A stretch of DNA of 38,275 nucleotides from Candidatus Binatia bacterium (lineage in GTDB: Bacteria > Desulfobacterota > Binatia > HRBIN30): the NCBI GenBank assembly GCA_036382395.1, contig DASVHW010000207.1, positions 1-38,275 on the forward strand, given 5' to 3'. The position numbers and the translations under genes are program-made. Under the pieces are notes generated by a model. The model did no database searches and was not told where the DNA came from. It worked only from the letters and a program-made list of their open reading frames with translations. Below, piece after piece: positions 26,750-34,881 of the stretch. Positions within the stretch are counted from its first letter, which is position 1, and every line of letters starts with the position of its first letter.

Positions 26750-28078
26750 TCAGATGGTCTCGGCCACCGCCTCCTCGCGCATGCTCGGTTCCGGCCGCTG
26801 GCTGATCGGCGTGTAGGCGCGGGGGGCTTCCCCGGTGTAGACCTGGCGTGGGCGGGTGATGCGCTGCTCTGGATCCCGAACGAGTTCCGCCCACTGCGCC
26901 ATCCAACCCGAGGTGCGAGGGATGGCAAACAACACGGGGAACATCGTCAGCGGGAAGCCCATGGCCTGGTAGATGATGCCCGAGTAGAAATCGACGTTCG
27001 GGTAGAGCTTGCGCGAAACGAAGTAATCGTCCTGGAGGGCGATCCGTTCCAACTCCAGTGCGATGTCGATCAGCGAGTTTCTGCCCGTGACCTCGAAGAC
27101 CTTGTAGGCGACTTTCTTGATGATCTTGGCGCGCGGGTCGTAATTCTTGTACACGCGGTGACCGAAGCCCATCAGCCGCCCTTCGCCGGCCTTGAACTTC
27201 TTGATGTATTCCGGAACCCGCTCCACTGATCCAATCTCCAGCAGCATGCGGATGACGGCTTCATTGGCCCCCCCGTGCAGCGGTCCGTACAGTGCCGCGA
27301 CCGCGGCGGCCACCGCCGAGTACGGATCCACTTGCGAGCTGGCGACGGCCCGGAGGGCATTGGTGGAGCAGTTCTGCTCGTGGTCGGCGTGCAAAATGAA
27401 GAGTACGTCCAGCGCCCGCTCCAGGGCCGGGTCGGGTTTGTACCTCACCTCCGTCATCTTGAAGAGCATCGAGAGGAAGTTGCCGGTGTAGCTGAGGTCG
27501 TTGTCGGGATAGACGTAGGGCAAGCCGCGGCTGTGGCGGTACGCAAAGGCGGCGAGCGTGGGCAGCTTGCCGATCAGCCGCCGCGTCTGCAGACGCCGGG
27601 ACTCCAGGGCAAAGATGTCTTTGGCGTCCGGGTAGTAGGTCGACAGTGCGCCGATGGTGCCGACCAGAATGCCCATGGGATGCGCGTCGTAGCGGAACTC
27701 ATCGACGAACTTCTTGATGTTCTCGTGCACCATGGTGTGGATCGTGACGTTGTGCTGCCACATCTCCAGGTGCTTGGCGTCGGGCAGTTCGCCCTTCACG
27801 ATCAGGTACGCGGTCTCCAGGTAAGTGCTCTTCTCCGACAAATCCTCGATGGCATAGCCACGATACCGGAGGATGCCTTTGTCGCCGTCGATGTACGTGA
27901 TCTTGCTCTTGCAGGTTGCCGTGTTGGTCAACGCCGGGTCGTAGCCCATGAGACCGCCATCGTCGGGTGAGGCCTTGATCTGACGGAGATCCGCCGTGCG
28001 GATGGCGTTGTCCTCGATCGGGAGTTCGTAGTGCTTGCCGGTACGGTTATCTGTGATCGTCAGCGTGTTCTTCGCCAT
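26750..28078 (-). CDS. gltA: Citrate synthase (type II, hexameric class)
   Basis: Condenses acetyl-CoA and oxaloacetate to citrate, the entry step of the TCA cycle. The 442-residue length and N-terminal beta-domain (ITDNRTGKHYELPI) fit the Gram-negative, NADH-regulated class. Catalytic residues are visible: His in LHADHEQNCSTN, His in MGFGHRVYKNYDPRA, and the LYGPLHGGANEA segment. The ATG at 28078 has a GAGGGG box. A minus-strand GTGACA at about 28134-28129 with CATACA 17 bases downstream is a weak promoter candidate. Confidence 0.95.
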   Translation of the reverse strand: MAKNTLTITDNRTGKHYELPIEDNAIRTADLRQIKASPDDGGLMGYDPALTNTATCKSKITYIDGDKGILRYRGYAIEDLSEKSTYLETAYLIVKGELPDAKHLEMWQHNVTIHTMVHENIKKFVDEFRYDAHPMGILVGTIGALSTYYPDAKDIFALESRRLQTRRLIGKLPTLAAFAYRHSRGLPYVYPDNDLSYTGNFLSMLFKMTEVRYKPDPALERALDVLFILHADHEQNCSTNALRAVASSQVDPYSAVAAAVAALYGPLHGGANEAVIRMLLEIGSVERVPEYIKKFKAGEGRLMGFGHRVYKNYDPRAKIIKKVAYKVFEVTGRNSLIDIALELERIALQDDYFVSRKLYPNVDFYSGIIYQAMGFPLTMFPVLFAIPRTSGWMAQWAELVRDPEQRITRPRQVYTGEAPRAYTPISQRPEPSMREEAVAETI

Positions 28079-28171
28079 GGTCGTGCCCCTCGCTTCCATA
28101 ACATGCTGGGCCTTGTATGGCAGAATTGTGCCGTCTTGTCACCGAGGGGATCAACGTGCGGGGACGCCGTC

Positions 28172-30913
28172 CTAAGAGGCCGGCGCCGTGCCTTCCAACG
28201 CCTTCTGCAGCGCGTTCATTTCCGCGCCGAAGGTTTGCCAGTCGCCCTTGCGCAACGCCTCGAAAGCCTGGCGATAGTGCTTGAGGGCTTCGGCGGTGGG
28301 GGCGCCAGGCGGCGGTCCGGCTCCTGACGGCGCGGCTGCCGATGGAGAGGATACGGTCGCCACCGCCGGCTGTTTTTCGTCCCCTGCGAACAGCGCGGCG
28401 AGCAAAGGTTCGACGTTCTGGCTCATGATGACACGATCGCCAGCCGAGGCGATCAGGCGCTTCAATTCGGGCAACTCTCGCTTTTCAGCACGCAAATACA
28501 GGGGTTCGAAGTACAACAGCGCGTCGTCGATGGGAATGACCAGCAAGTTGCCGCGGACGACACGGGAACCGGTCTGGTTCCATAGCGACAGCTGCTGCGA
28601 GATGGTGGTGTCCTGGTCGATGCGTGCCTCGATCTGCGCCGGGCCGTAGATGAGCTTCTCCTTGGGGAAGGCGAACTCGATCACCGTGCCGTAATGGGCG
28701 CTGTCGCAGCGTGCCGCCAACCACGCGATCATGTTGTCGCGGTTGTTCGGCACCATCGGCAGCATGAGGATGAACTCCTCGCGCGGCTCACCCGGCAGGC
28801 GCATGATGGTGTAGTACGGCTGCATGGTGACGGTCTCGCCGCTGAAGCTCTCTTGCGGAAAGCTCCAGAGGTCCTCCTTGTTGTAGAACACCTCGGGGTT
28901 GGTCATGTGGTAGGTGCCGTACGTGCTGGCCTGCAGGATGAAGAGATCCTCCGGGTAACGGATGTGCTGGCGTAACCCAGCCGGCATGGCGTCCAGCGGT
29001 TGGAACAAGGATGGGAAGATGCGCTGGTAGGTCTGGATGATCGGATCCTCCGGGTCGGCGATGTAAAAGGTGACCGTCCCGTCGTACGCGTCGACCGCGA
29101 TTTTCACGGCGTTGCGGATGTAGTTGATGCCCGCGGGCCGGTTCTGCTGCGAGTAGGGCAGGGCGTCGCTGGTGGTATAGGCGTCTTGCAGCCAAATCAG
29201 TCTGCCGTCGCTGACGACCAGGTACGGGTCGTGATCGAGGCGCAGAAAAGGCGCGATGCGATTGATGCGTTGTTGCGTCAGCCGACGGAACAGGACTCGG
29301 CTGTTGTTGGTGACGTTGCCGCTGATCAGTAACTTGATGTCACCGAAGTACCAGGCAAACAAGGCGCGACGCCACAGGCTGTCGAGCGCTACCCCGTCGC
29401 GTCCTCGATACGTGGTGTACACATTTTCCTGTCCCTTGGCATAGTCGAACTCGTTGGTGCCGCCGCCCACGACCACGTAGGCGCGGGTCTCTTCGCCGAA
29501 GTATATTTCGGGACGCTCGATGCGCAGGTCTGGCGGCGACACCGGGGGAATGTCCTTGACGTAGAAGATCGGCAACCCTTCCTCGTCGAAGCGGTTCACC
29601 GGGCTCATGGCGAGGCCGTTGCCGTGCGTGAACTTGAAGTGCTGGTTGATCCAGGTCTGGGCATCCGCCGGCAGCCGTGTCTGATTGAGCTCGCGGGCCG
29701 ACAGCATCACCTGTTGATAGGTCCCGTTGATGGTGTAGCGATCGATGTCGACGTCGCGGAAGTCGTAATAGAGGCGGATCTCCTGCAACTGCCGGTAGGT
29801 GTCGAGCAACGGCCGCGGGTCCCACCACCGAATGTTCTGCACGGTGGTTTGGTTCGCCGCCAACACCTGCGGCGTCAACTTCCCTTCGGCCGGAAAGGGC
29901 TTGCTGCTGATGCGGTCGAGGGCGAAACCATAGCGCGTCAGAGAGATGTTGTTGGCAATGTATGGGGCCTCGAGCCGCAATTCATCCGGCTTGACGCGAT
30001 AGCTCTGGAACAGGCCCGCCCCGATGCCCTCGACCAGGGACCCTGCGAACACCAGGACCACGGCGGCCACCGGCAAGCGAAAGCCGAGAAAGACAAAGTT
30101 GGCGATGCACAGTCCCATGCCGATGAGAGACAAACCCACCAGACCGGTCAGAAACGGTAAGCGCAGATGGACGTCGGTATACGCGGCGCCGAAGACAATG
30201 CCGTTGTTGCTGAGCAGGAGATCGTAGCGCTGCAGAAGGTAGTCTGCCGCCTTGAGGAGCAGGAACAGCGCCAGCAATGCGGAGAGGTGGCGGATTGCGG
30301 CCGGGCTCAGTCGCGGCGACGCCTCGCTCAGGTCGATGGCACCGCGCGCCCAGTACACACCGGCGGCCATCGCCATCGCCAGAAAGATGATCAGGATTCC
30401 CCAGTCCCGCGCCAGACTGTACACGGGCAGCGTGAAGACATAAAAGCCGAGGTCGTTTCCGAACAGCGGGTCGGTGCGCCCAAACGGCATAGCATACCGC
30501 CACTTGAGGAACATCTCCCAGTTGCCTGCCTGCGCCAGGCCGATGATCAGACTCAGGACGCCCGCAACCACGACGACGATCAGGCGCCACGGAAGATCCT
30601 CCGGGGAGAAGTTCAGTAGCTCCGGCAAGCCTTCGATGCTAATCCCGTTGCCGCCCATCAACCGAAACCGCCGCACGGGTGGCAGGCGCGCGCTGGTGGC
30701 GAGGAGCCCGCTGGCCAACAGGAGCACCGCGGACAGGCAGGCGACGACTCCAAAGGCGACGAACTTCATCTGCCACGTGGTCGAAAAGACCGCCCCAAAT
30801 CCGAGCGTGCCGAACCACAGCCAGTCGACCAGGAAGTCGCTGAGGGTGGTGAAGCTAATGACAGCGGTGATGACCAGCGCCGCCAGGATCAAAAGGGGGA
30901 CAGTCCGCTTCAT
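28172..30913 (-). CDS. UPF0182 family large membrane protein
   Basis: A 913-residue protein. The N-terminal third has about seven hydrophobic segments, starting LLILAALVITAVISF, and contains a Phe/Trp-rich DFLVDWLWFGTLGFG segment. The remainder is a large non-membrane domain with conserved stretches such as FTHGNGLAMSPVNRF, YVVVGGGTNEFDY and YTTYRGRDGV. A Pro/Ala linker and a short helix-rich tail with LKHYRQAFEALRKGDW close it. The family is widespread in actinobacteria, cyanobacteria and deltaproteobacteria and its function is unknown. It is the second gene of a pair with the YkvA-type gene, eight bases away. Confidence 0.9.
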   Translation of the reverse strand: MKRTVPLLILAALVITAVISFTTLSDFLVDWLWFGTLGFGAVFSTTWQMKFVAFGVVACLSAVLLLASGLLATSARLPPVRRFRLMGGNGISIEGLPELLNFSPEDLPWRLIVVVVAGVLSLIIGLAQAGNWEMFLKWRYAMPFGRTDPLFGNDLGFYVFTLPVYSLARDWGILIIFLAMAMAAGVYWARGAIDLSEASPRLSPAAIRHLSALLALFLLLKAADYLLQRYDLLLSNNGIVFGAAYTDVHLRLPFLTGLVGLSLIGMGLCIANFVFLGFRLPVAAVVLVFAGSLVEGIGAGLFQSYRVKPDELRLEAPYIANNISLTRYGFALDRISSKPFPAEGKLTPQVLAANQTTVQNIRWWDPRPLLDTYRQLQEIRLYYDFRDVDIDRYTINGTYQQVMLSARELNQTRLPADAQTWINQHFKFTHGNGLAMSPVNRFDEEGLPIFYVKDIPPVSPPDLRIERPEIYFGEETRAYVVVGGGTNEFDYAKGQENVYTTYRGRDGVALDSLWRRALFAWYFGDIKLLISGNVTNNSRVLFRRLTQQRINRIAPFLRLDHDPYLVVSDGRLIWLQDAYTTSDALPYSQQNRPAGINYIRNAVKIAVDAYDGTVTFYIADPEDPIIQTYQRIFPSLFQPLDAMPAGLRQHIRYPEDLFILQASTYGTYHMTNPEVFYNKEDLWSFPQESFSGETVTMQPYYTIMRLPGEPREEFILMLPMVPNNRDNMIAWLAARCDSAHYGTVIEFAFPKEKLIYGPAQIEARIDQDTTISQQLSLWNQTGSRVVRGNLLVIPIDDALLYFEPLYLRAEKRELPELKRLIASAGDRVIMSQNVEPLLAALFAGDEKQPAVATVSSPSAAAPSGAGPPPGAPTAEALKHYRQAFEALRKGDWQTFGAEMNALQKALEGTAPAS

Positions 30914-30920
30914 GGTTGGC

Positions 30921-31250
30921 TCACGCCCTTCCAGTTTCCGCGTCGATCCGGCCGACGTGCTCCTGCACGACCTCGCGCGGACACATATACATGAACAGAC
31001 GGCACACGACGATCAGGACGACGAGATCGTCAATCTCGCCGACGACAGGAATCACATCGGGAATGATGTCGATGGGCGACACCCAATACAGCAGACTGAG
31101 GAGCAGCAGCCCCTTCGGCCAGACGGACACCCGGCGGTCCCAGAACAAGCGCCAGTAGAGCCGCACGAAGTTCGGCAGGTGACGTACGAGCCGTAGCCAG
31201 CGCATGCCGACTTGTAAGGGGGGCCACGTCGAGCCGGCACGCAGGGACAT
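30921..31250 (-). CDS. YkvA family (DUF1232) small membrane protein
   Basis: A 109-residue protein with the DUF1232 signature SPIDIIPDVIPVVGEIDD, in which a short hydrophobic hairpin is interrupted by conserved Asp and Pro residues, followed by VVLIVVCRLFMYMC. The ATG at 31250 has no strong ribosome site; an internal ATG at 31205 is possible. It precedes UPF0182 by seven bases in the same direction, so they are probably co-transcribed. The function of the family is not established. Confidence 0.85.
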   Translation of the reverse strand: MSLRAGSTWPPLQVGMRWLRLVRHLPNFVRLYWRLFWDRRVSVWPKGLLLLSLLYWVSPIDIIPDVIPVVGEIDDLVVLIVVCRLFMYMCPREVVQEHVGRIDAETGRA

Positions 31251-31390
31251 GGATCACTTATACCCCCTCTGCGCCCCCGCGTCACGGCCCGTGCCATGAG
31301 TGTGGCGACGGCGTGGAATAGGCGCACCAGTTGGATCAGGATTGGCACGCTGGCATGATCGAAGCCTGGGACAAACGGAAGGGAGAAGAC

Positions 31391-32059
31391 ATGATCGATC
31401 TGTTCACGGCGCCAACGCCGAACGGCTGGAAGGTTTCCATCATGCTGGAGGAGATCGGACTGCCGTACACGGTGCACCCGATCCAGCTGCAGGAGGGACA
31501 GCAGAAGGAACCCTGGTTCCTCAAGATCAATCCCAACGGCCGCATTCCGGCCATCATCGACCGCGACGAGGATGACTTCGCCGTGTTCGAATCGGGGGCG
31601 ATTCTCATTTACCTGGCCGAGAAGACCGGTAAACTGCTGCCGACGAACGTGCGCCGCCGTTCCGAGGTGATCCAGTGGCTGATGTTTCAAATGGCCGGCG
31701 TCGGCCCGATGCAAGGGCAGGCCAACGTCTTCTTCCGCTACGCGCCCGAGAAGATCGAGTACGCGATCACGCGCTATCAAGACGAGACGACACGCCTGTA
31801 CCGTGTTCTCGATCACCGTCTCGCCGACCACGAATTCCTCGCCGGCGATTATTCGATCGCCGACATTGCCACCTGGCCGTGGGTGCGTATCCATGCGTGG
31901 GCAGGAGTGGAGACCGACGGCATGCCGAACCTGAACCGGTGGCTCGACACCGTGGCGGCCCGTCCCGCCTGCGTGAAAGGCGTCCAGGTCCCCTCCCTGA
32001 CCGACAACGGCAAAGAGATGCAGCGCTGGATCGATAAGTTCCGCGCCGGTGAGGCGTGA
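31391..32059 (+). CDS. Glutathione S-transferase, Nu-class-like (YfcG/YghU type)
   Basis: A 222-residue thiol-conjugating or disulfide-reducing enzyme. The N-terminal thioredoxin-like domain begins [19 protein letters not shown], as in YfcG, where the Asn-Gly replaces the usual Tyr/Ser/Cys near glutathione. The cis-Pro is in NGRIPAII and the glutathione gamma-Glu site is [12 protein letters not shown]. The C-terminal helical domain contains the N-capping motif [19 protein letters not shown] precedes the ATG. It diverges from the YkvA gene. Confidence 0.9.
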   Translation: MIDLFTAPTPNGWKVSIMLEEIGLPYTVHPIQLQEGQQKEPWFLKINPNGRIPAIIDRDEDDFAVFESGAILIYLAEKTGKLLPTNVRRRSEVIQWLMFQMAGVGPMQGQANVFFRYAPEKIEYAITRYQDETTRLYRVLDHRLADHEFLAGDYSIADIATWPWVRIHAWAGVETDGMPNLNRWLDTVAARPACVKGVQVPSLTDNGKEMQRWIDKFRAGEA

Positions 32060-32089
32060 GGAGGAGCGGTCAGCGCGCAGCTCCGTAGC

Positions 32090-32107
32090 GGCGCAGCATG
32101 CTGCGCC
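32090..32107. repeat. Perfect 18-bp palindrome
   Basis: GGCGCAGCATGCTGCGCC is identical on both strands. It begins 30 bases after the GST stop and could fold as an 8-bp hairpin. No T-run follows, so a simple terminator is not supported; a REP-like repeat or protein-binding dyad is possible. Confidence 0.8.
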
Positions 32108-32158
32108 AGGTCGGCCCGAATCTTCTCTTCGTCCGACGGACTTGGTACGATACACCCA

Positions 32159-32731
32159 ATGGTACAAACGGTACCCGTTGAGACCCGCTACACGGTGGAG
32201 CGCTACTTCGAGCTTGTCGAAACCGGCGTGCTGCACGCCGACGATCGGGTGGAGTTGCTGGAGGGGGTGATCGTTGCGGTGTCTCCGCAGAACCCGCGGC
32301 ACGCGTCGGCAACAACGCGGGCGCACCATGCCCTCGCTAATGCGCTGGCGCACCGGGCCGTCGTTCGTGTGCAAATGCCATTGGTTCTTGGCAGCTACTC
32401 GGTTCCGGAGCCGGACGTGGCCGTCGTGCCGGGAACGGACGCTGACTACGACGACGCGCACCCGACCACGGCGTTGCTCATCGTTGAAGTCGCCGACAGC
32501 TCGCTGTTGCAGGACCGCCTCACGAAGAGTGCGCTGTACGCTGCCGCCGGGATTCCCGAGTACTGGCTGGTGAACCTGCGCGACGACTGCATCGAGGTGT
32601 TCCGGGCGCCCGATCCCAGCACGCGGCGCTACGCCGAGACGCGCACCCGGCGGCGCGGTGAGCAGATCGATCTCGTGGCCTTTGCGGATGCGCAGGTAAG
32701 TGTCAGCGATCTGTTGCCGACCCGGAAGTGA
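32159..32731 (+). CDS. Uma2 family (DUF820) putative restriction-type endonuclease
   Basis: A 190-residue PD-(D/E)xK-fold protein. Landmarks are the N-terminal YTVERYFELVE and RVELLEGVIV, the catalytic Asp in VPEPDVAVVPG, the Glu in LLIVEVADSS and the Lys region DRLTKSALYAAAGIPEYWLV. The family is very abundant in cyanobacteria, deltaproteobacteria and similar genomes, often in many copies and on mobile or cassette-like DNA; its biological role is unclear. No partner gene is adjacent. The ATG has no obvious ribosome site. It marks the start of the accessory stretch 32060-36165. Confidence 0.88.
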   Translation: MVQTVPVETRYTVERYFELVETGVLHADDRVELLEGVIVAVSPQNPRHASATTRAHHALANALAHRAVVRVQMPLVLGSYSVPEPDVAVVPGTDADYDDAHPTTALLIVEVADSSLLQDRLTKSALYAAAGIPEYWLVNLRDDCIEVFRAPDPSTRRYAETRTRRRGEQIDLVAFADAQVSVSDLLPTRK

Positions 32732-33098
32732 GGCGGCGAACCGCTCTGTTCGGAGTGTGACCTTCCCGCCACCGACGTGCCGACCAAGCCGCTCCCAGCG
32801 CGATGCAAATACGCAAAGGCCCGGCCCAGCCTAAGCGCAATGCCCGTGGGATAAGCGGGGCATTAACCCGCAGGGTGGCGCCGCGTAGGACGCCGAGAAA
32901 GGGGGTGCGCATCGATGGCTTAACTGTTTGACTTGCAAGCGAGTCATGACCTATGGGAGGTAGATGGTGGCAGAGTGCTATGCTGCAGGAACCCGCAGGG
33001 GTAGCGGATTTCATTCGGGAGTCGAATTGTAGCCCCATGCCTCACAGATGGATCGAAAATGTATCTGATCAGGGGCTGGAGCGGTGTAGGAGGGCGAC
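32732..33098. other. Non-coding stretch after Uma2
   Basis: No convincing gene is found in these 367 bases. It contains a phrase resembling the start of the attC-like site at 35899 (GACCAAGCCGCTCCCAGC near 32780) but no matching right arm. TTGACT (32931) followed by TATGGG 18 bases later is a weak promoter candidate for the small gene at 33099, whose AGGAGGG box lies at 33088-33094. Confidence 0.4.
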
Positions 33099-33289
33099 AT
33101 GATTGAGGGCTGCCACATCGCATCGGGGTTAGCACTGAGTGTTACTCTCATTGGTTGCCCGGAAGCGGCTCCATGCTCGCGTGTCAGAGGCGCGAGTGTG
33201 CCGATGATGGCAACTGCGATGCTAACGGTTACTGCGTCAACCACCTGTGTTATGACCGCCTCGGGACGTGCGCGGCCTACGCGCCATAG
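33099..33289 (+). pseudogene. Small Cys-rich secreted protein gene split by a frameshift
   Basis: An ATG with a strong AGGAGGG box four bases upstream begins a hydrophobic leader (ASGLALSVTLIGC) resembling a lipoprotein signal. In the next frame, ending at the TAG at 33287, lies a Cys-rich domain with eight Cys in about 35 residues (segments CQRRECADDGNCD and NGYCVNHLCYDRLGTC). The leader frame itself continues into non-protein-like sequence. Both frames overlap near 33150-33170, and one missing base would join them. It is therefore either a recently broken gene or a sequence error. The Cys spacing suggests a disulfide-bonded extracellular domain; function is unknown. Confidence 0.5.
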
Positions 33290-33603
33290 AAAGCACTACG
33301 ACAAGAGGGCTAACTCTTCGCGTCGAGCCGACCGGCTGGACCTTGGATGCCTGTCGCGAGCGTCCCTGCGCCGGAAGCTCACGCGCAGGACGTTGAGGCT
33401 GCACAAACACCCTGCGAGCACGTGGCGAACATCCACAATTCCGATATCAACCTCCGAGAGGCGAAACGTGACGATTCGGTCGACAATACCTGAAGGTGTT
33501 GCCCTCCGGACGTGCAGGGACCATCGAAACACGTGGCGGGGACAAATCGCGGCTTCGCGTGAACTTCGACAGAGGTGCGTGTTCGGGGTTGTTCTACAAG
33601 CTC
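33290..33603. other. Decayed coding sequence without an intact frame
   Basis: Protein-like runs occur in different plus-strand frames, such as LTLRVEPTGWTLDACRERP (about 33311-33366) and VANIHNSDINLREAKRDDS (about 33421-33477), each ending at a stop and none with a start. This looks like eroded genes rather than a regulatory region. The stretch ends at a GTTAGAT (33604-33610), which matches the right-end consensus of attC sites but has no paired left arm that I can see. Confidence 0.4.
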
Positions 33604-33614
33604 GTTAGATTCAG

Positions 33615-34142
33615 ATGCAGGTGATGATCAAGCGAGGGTCGGACACGCGTTTCACGCTTGGGTTTCCTTTCGGCGCGCGCGCCATCCAGCGGACGTTTCT
33701 CCTCCCGTTCGTTGTAGGGTGGGCCATCGCATGCGGCGACGGCAACGATCATCAACAACGGCCGGACCTTCGTCCTCTCAGCAGCAACATCGTCTGTCCC
33801 GGTTGCGGACCATATTTGCTTACGATCTGTGTAGGCAACGACGGTAACGCAGCCGCAGAGGACTTCGATGTTTGGGTGGATACCGTGCCGTTCGGCACCT
33901 TCAGAAGCCTAGCGCCAGGTGATCAAGAATGCCTTGACGCTCGTTACAGCCATACTGGTCCGGGACCGACAGCGCTCATCAATGTCGATCCTGAGAACAA
34001 AGTGGAAGAGCAGAACGAGGACAATAACACGCTCGCATTTCCCCGACCTAACCCGACGGGATGCGATATCATTTGCACACCTGGCCCAACGCCAGTGCCG
34101 ACGCACAAAGCCGCAACTGGCATTGAAAGAGACCTCCGTTGA
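33615..34142 (+). CDS. CARDB-like lipoprotein
   Basis: A 175-residue protein. A basic leader and hydrophobic stretch end in VVGWAIACG, a plausible lipobox with Cys near residue 40. The rest reads as a CARDB/APHP-type beta-sandwich: PDLRPLSSNIVCP, LLTICVGNDGNAAAEDFDVW, a short spacer and the closing NVDPENKVEEQNEDNNTLAF, the hallmark Asp/Glu/Asn run of this fold. Four Cys in the domain may form disulfides. The C-terminus has a short Pro/Thr stretch. The ATG at 33615 or the one at 33624 may be used. It sits between two GTTRRRY-type sites (33604 and 34223) sharing the phrase GCTCGTTAG, so it could be a gene cassette. Confidence 0.65.
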   Translation: MQVMIKRGSDTRFTLGFPFGARAIQRTFLLPFVVGWAIACGDGNDHQQRPDLRPLSSNIVCPGCGPYLLTICVGNDGNAAAEDFDVWVDTVPFGTFRSLAPGDQECLDARYSHTGPGPTALINVDPENKVEEQNEDNNTLAFPRPNPTGCDIICTPGPTPVPTHKAATGIERDLR

Positions 34143-34209
34143 TGTCCGGCTCTAGATCCCGGCTGCAGGCGCCGAGCGGAAGCCGGTTTGAGTGGCGCCC
34201 GCCCCGCCT

Positions 34210-34229
34210 GAGCCGTAGGCTCGTTAGGC
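34210..34229. repeat. Hairpin plus GTTAGGC, possible attC right end
   Basis: GAGCC-GTA-GGCTC (34210-34222) is directly followed by GTTAGGC (34223-34229), which fits the GTTRRRY right-end consensus of integron attC sites. No left-arm RYYYAAC partner is evident upstream, so it may be truncated or coincidental. It lies 31 bases before the DUF4160 start. Confidence 0.3.
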
Positions 34230-34259
34230 CCGAACAAGAATCTGCGGTAGCATAATGCG

Positions 34260-34520
34260 ATGCCGGCAATCTCGATATTCTTCGGAATCGTAATCAAGAT
34301 GTTCTACAACGAGCACGAGCCGGTGCACTTTCACGCTGAGTACCAGGGCCAGCGAGGCAAGTTCGACCTCACCGGTCGGATGGTGCTCGGCAACATCGGT
34401 TCCAAGACGGCGTTGCGCCTGATCAGGCAGTGGGCGAAGGAGCATGAGGCAGAGATCCGCGCTAACTGGCAGCGCATGAAGGCTGGCAAGCCGCTCGAAA
34501 TGATTGAGCCGTTGCGGTAG
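34260..34520 (+). CDS. DUF4160 protein (toxin-antitoxin-like pair, first gene)
   Basis: An 86-residue protein with the DUF4160 pattern: PAISIFFGIVIKMFYNEHE at residues 2-20, PVHFHAEYQG with two His, and LRLIRQWAKEHEAEIRANW. The next gene, DUF2442, starts 11 bases later. These two families occur together in many genomes and have been proposed as a type II toxin-antitoxin-like module; activity has not been shown here. The pair fills the space between the GTTAGGC at 34223 and the attC-like repeat at 34786, as expected for a gene cassette. Confidence 0.85.
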   Translation: MPAISIFFGIVIKMFYNEHEPVHFHAEYQGQRGKFDLTGRMVLGNIGSKTALRLIRQWAKEHEAEIRANWQRMKAGKPLEMIEPLR

Positions 34521-34530
34521 AGGAGGCGTC

Positions 34531-34791
34531 ATGAACAGGATCCCGTGTGTGATCAAGGCCGAATATCGAGGTGGCCACCGGATTCATGTGACCTTCGATG
34601 ACAATTCCGAGAAGACCATCGACTTTCGGCGGTGGCTGAAGGGGCCAGTCTTTGAGCCACTGAAAGACGTGAAGTATTTCCGGCGCTTCTTTCTTGACGG
34701 CTGGACGATAGCTTGGCCGAACGGGGCGGACATCGCACCCGAGGCATTGTGCGAGTGCGTCGAGGTAAGCCCTGAACGTGGAGCGACCTAA
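34531..34791 (+). CDS. DUF2442 protein (toxin-antitoxin-like pair, second gene)
   Basis: An 86-residue protein with the DUF2442 features RIHVTFDDNSEKTIDFRRW, a FEPLKDVKYFRRFFLD segment and the closing TIAWPNGADIAPEALCE. The family fold is a NE0471-like N-terminal domain. It has a strong GAGGAGG box. Its stop codon TAA lies inside the ACCTAAC left arm of the attC-like repeat at 34786, a close coupling of gene end and recombination site typical of integron cassettes. It is partner of the DUF4160 gene. Confidence 0.85.
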   Translation: MNRIPCVIKAEYRGGHRIHVTFDDNSEKTIDFRRWLKGPVFEPLKDVKYFRRFFLDGWTIAWPNGADIAPEALCECVEVSPERGAT

Positions 34792-34844
34792 CCCGGCGAG
34801 ACCGACGCGAAAAGACTGCGCGGATCATCGCCAAGGCGTTAGGA
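34786..34844. repeat. attC-like site 1 (integron cassette recombination site)
   Basis: A 59-bp imperfect inverted repeat. The ends are ACCTAAC (34786-34792, fitting RYYYAAC) and GTTAGGA (34838-34844, fitting GTTRRRY except the last base); CCTAAC pairs exactly with GTTAGG. Inside, GGCGA pairs with TCGCC, then GA/TC, CCG/CGG and CGC/GCG, separated by single unpaired bases, around a short A-rich loop. The internal sequence is shared with the site at 35234 (CGAGACCGACGC and TCATCGCCAAG). Confidence 0.6.
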
Positions 34845-34881
34845 CTCTTGAGGTTCAGAGTGAACAAGCTGAAGCTCAGCT

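Noticed and set aside
25839-26906. A 355-residue minus-strand frame opposite the permease
   Set aside because: Charged, His/Glu/Arg-rich shadow of a membrane protein gene; the plus strand has clear permease features.
31052-32461. A 469-residue minus-strand frame covering YkvA, GST and part of Uma2
   Set aside because: It crosses three well-supported genes and has shadow-like composition with no motif.
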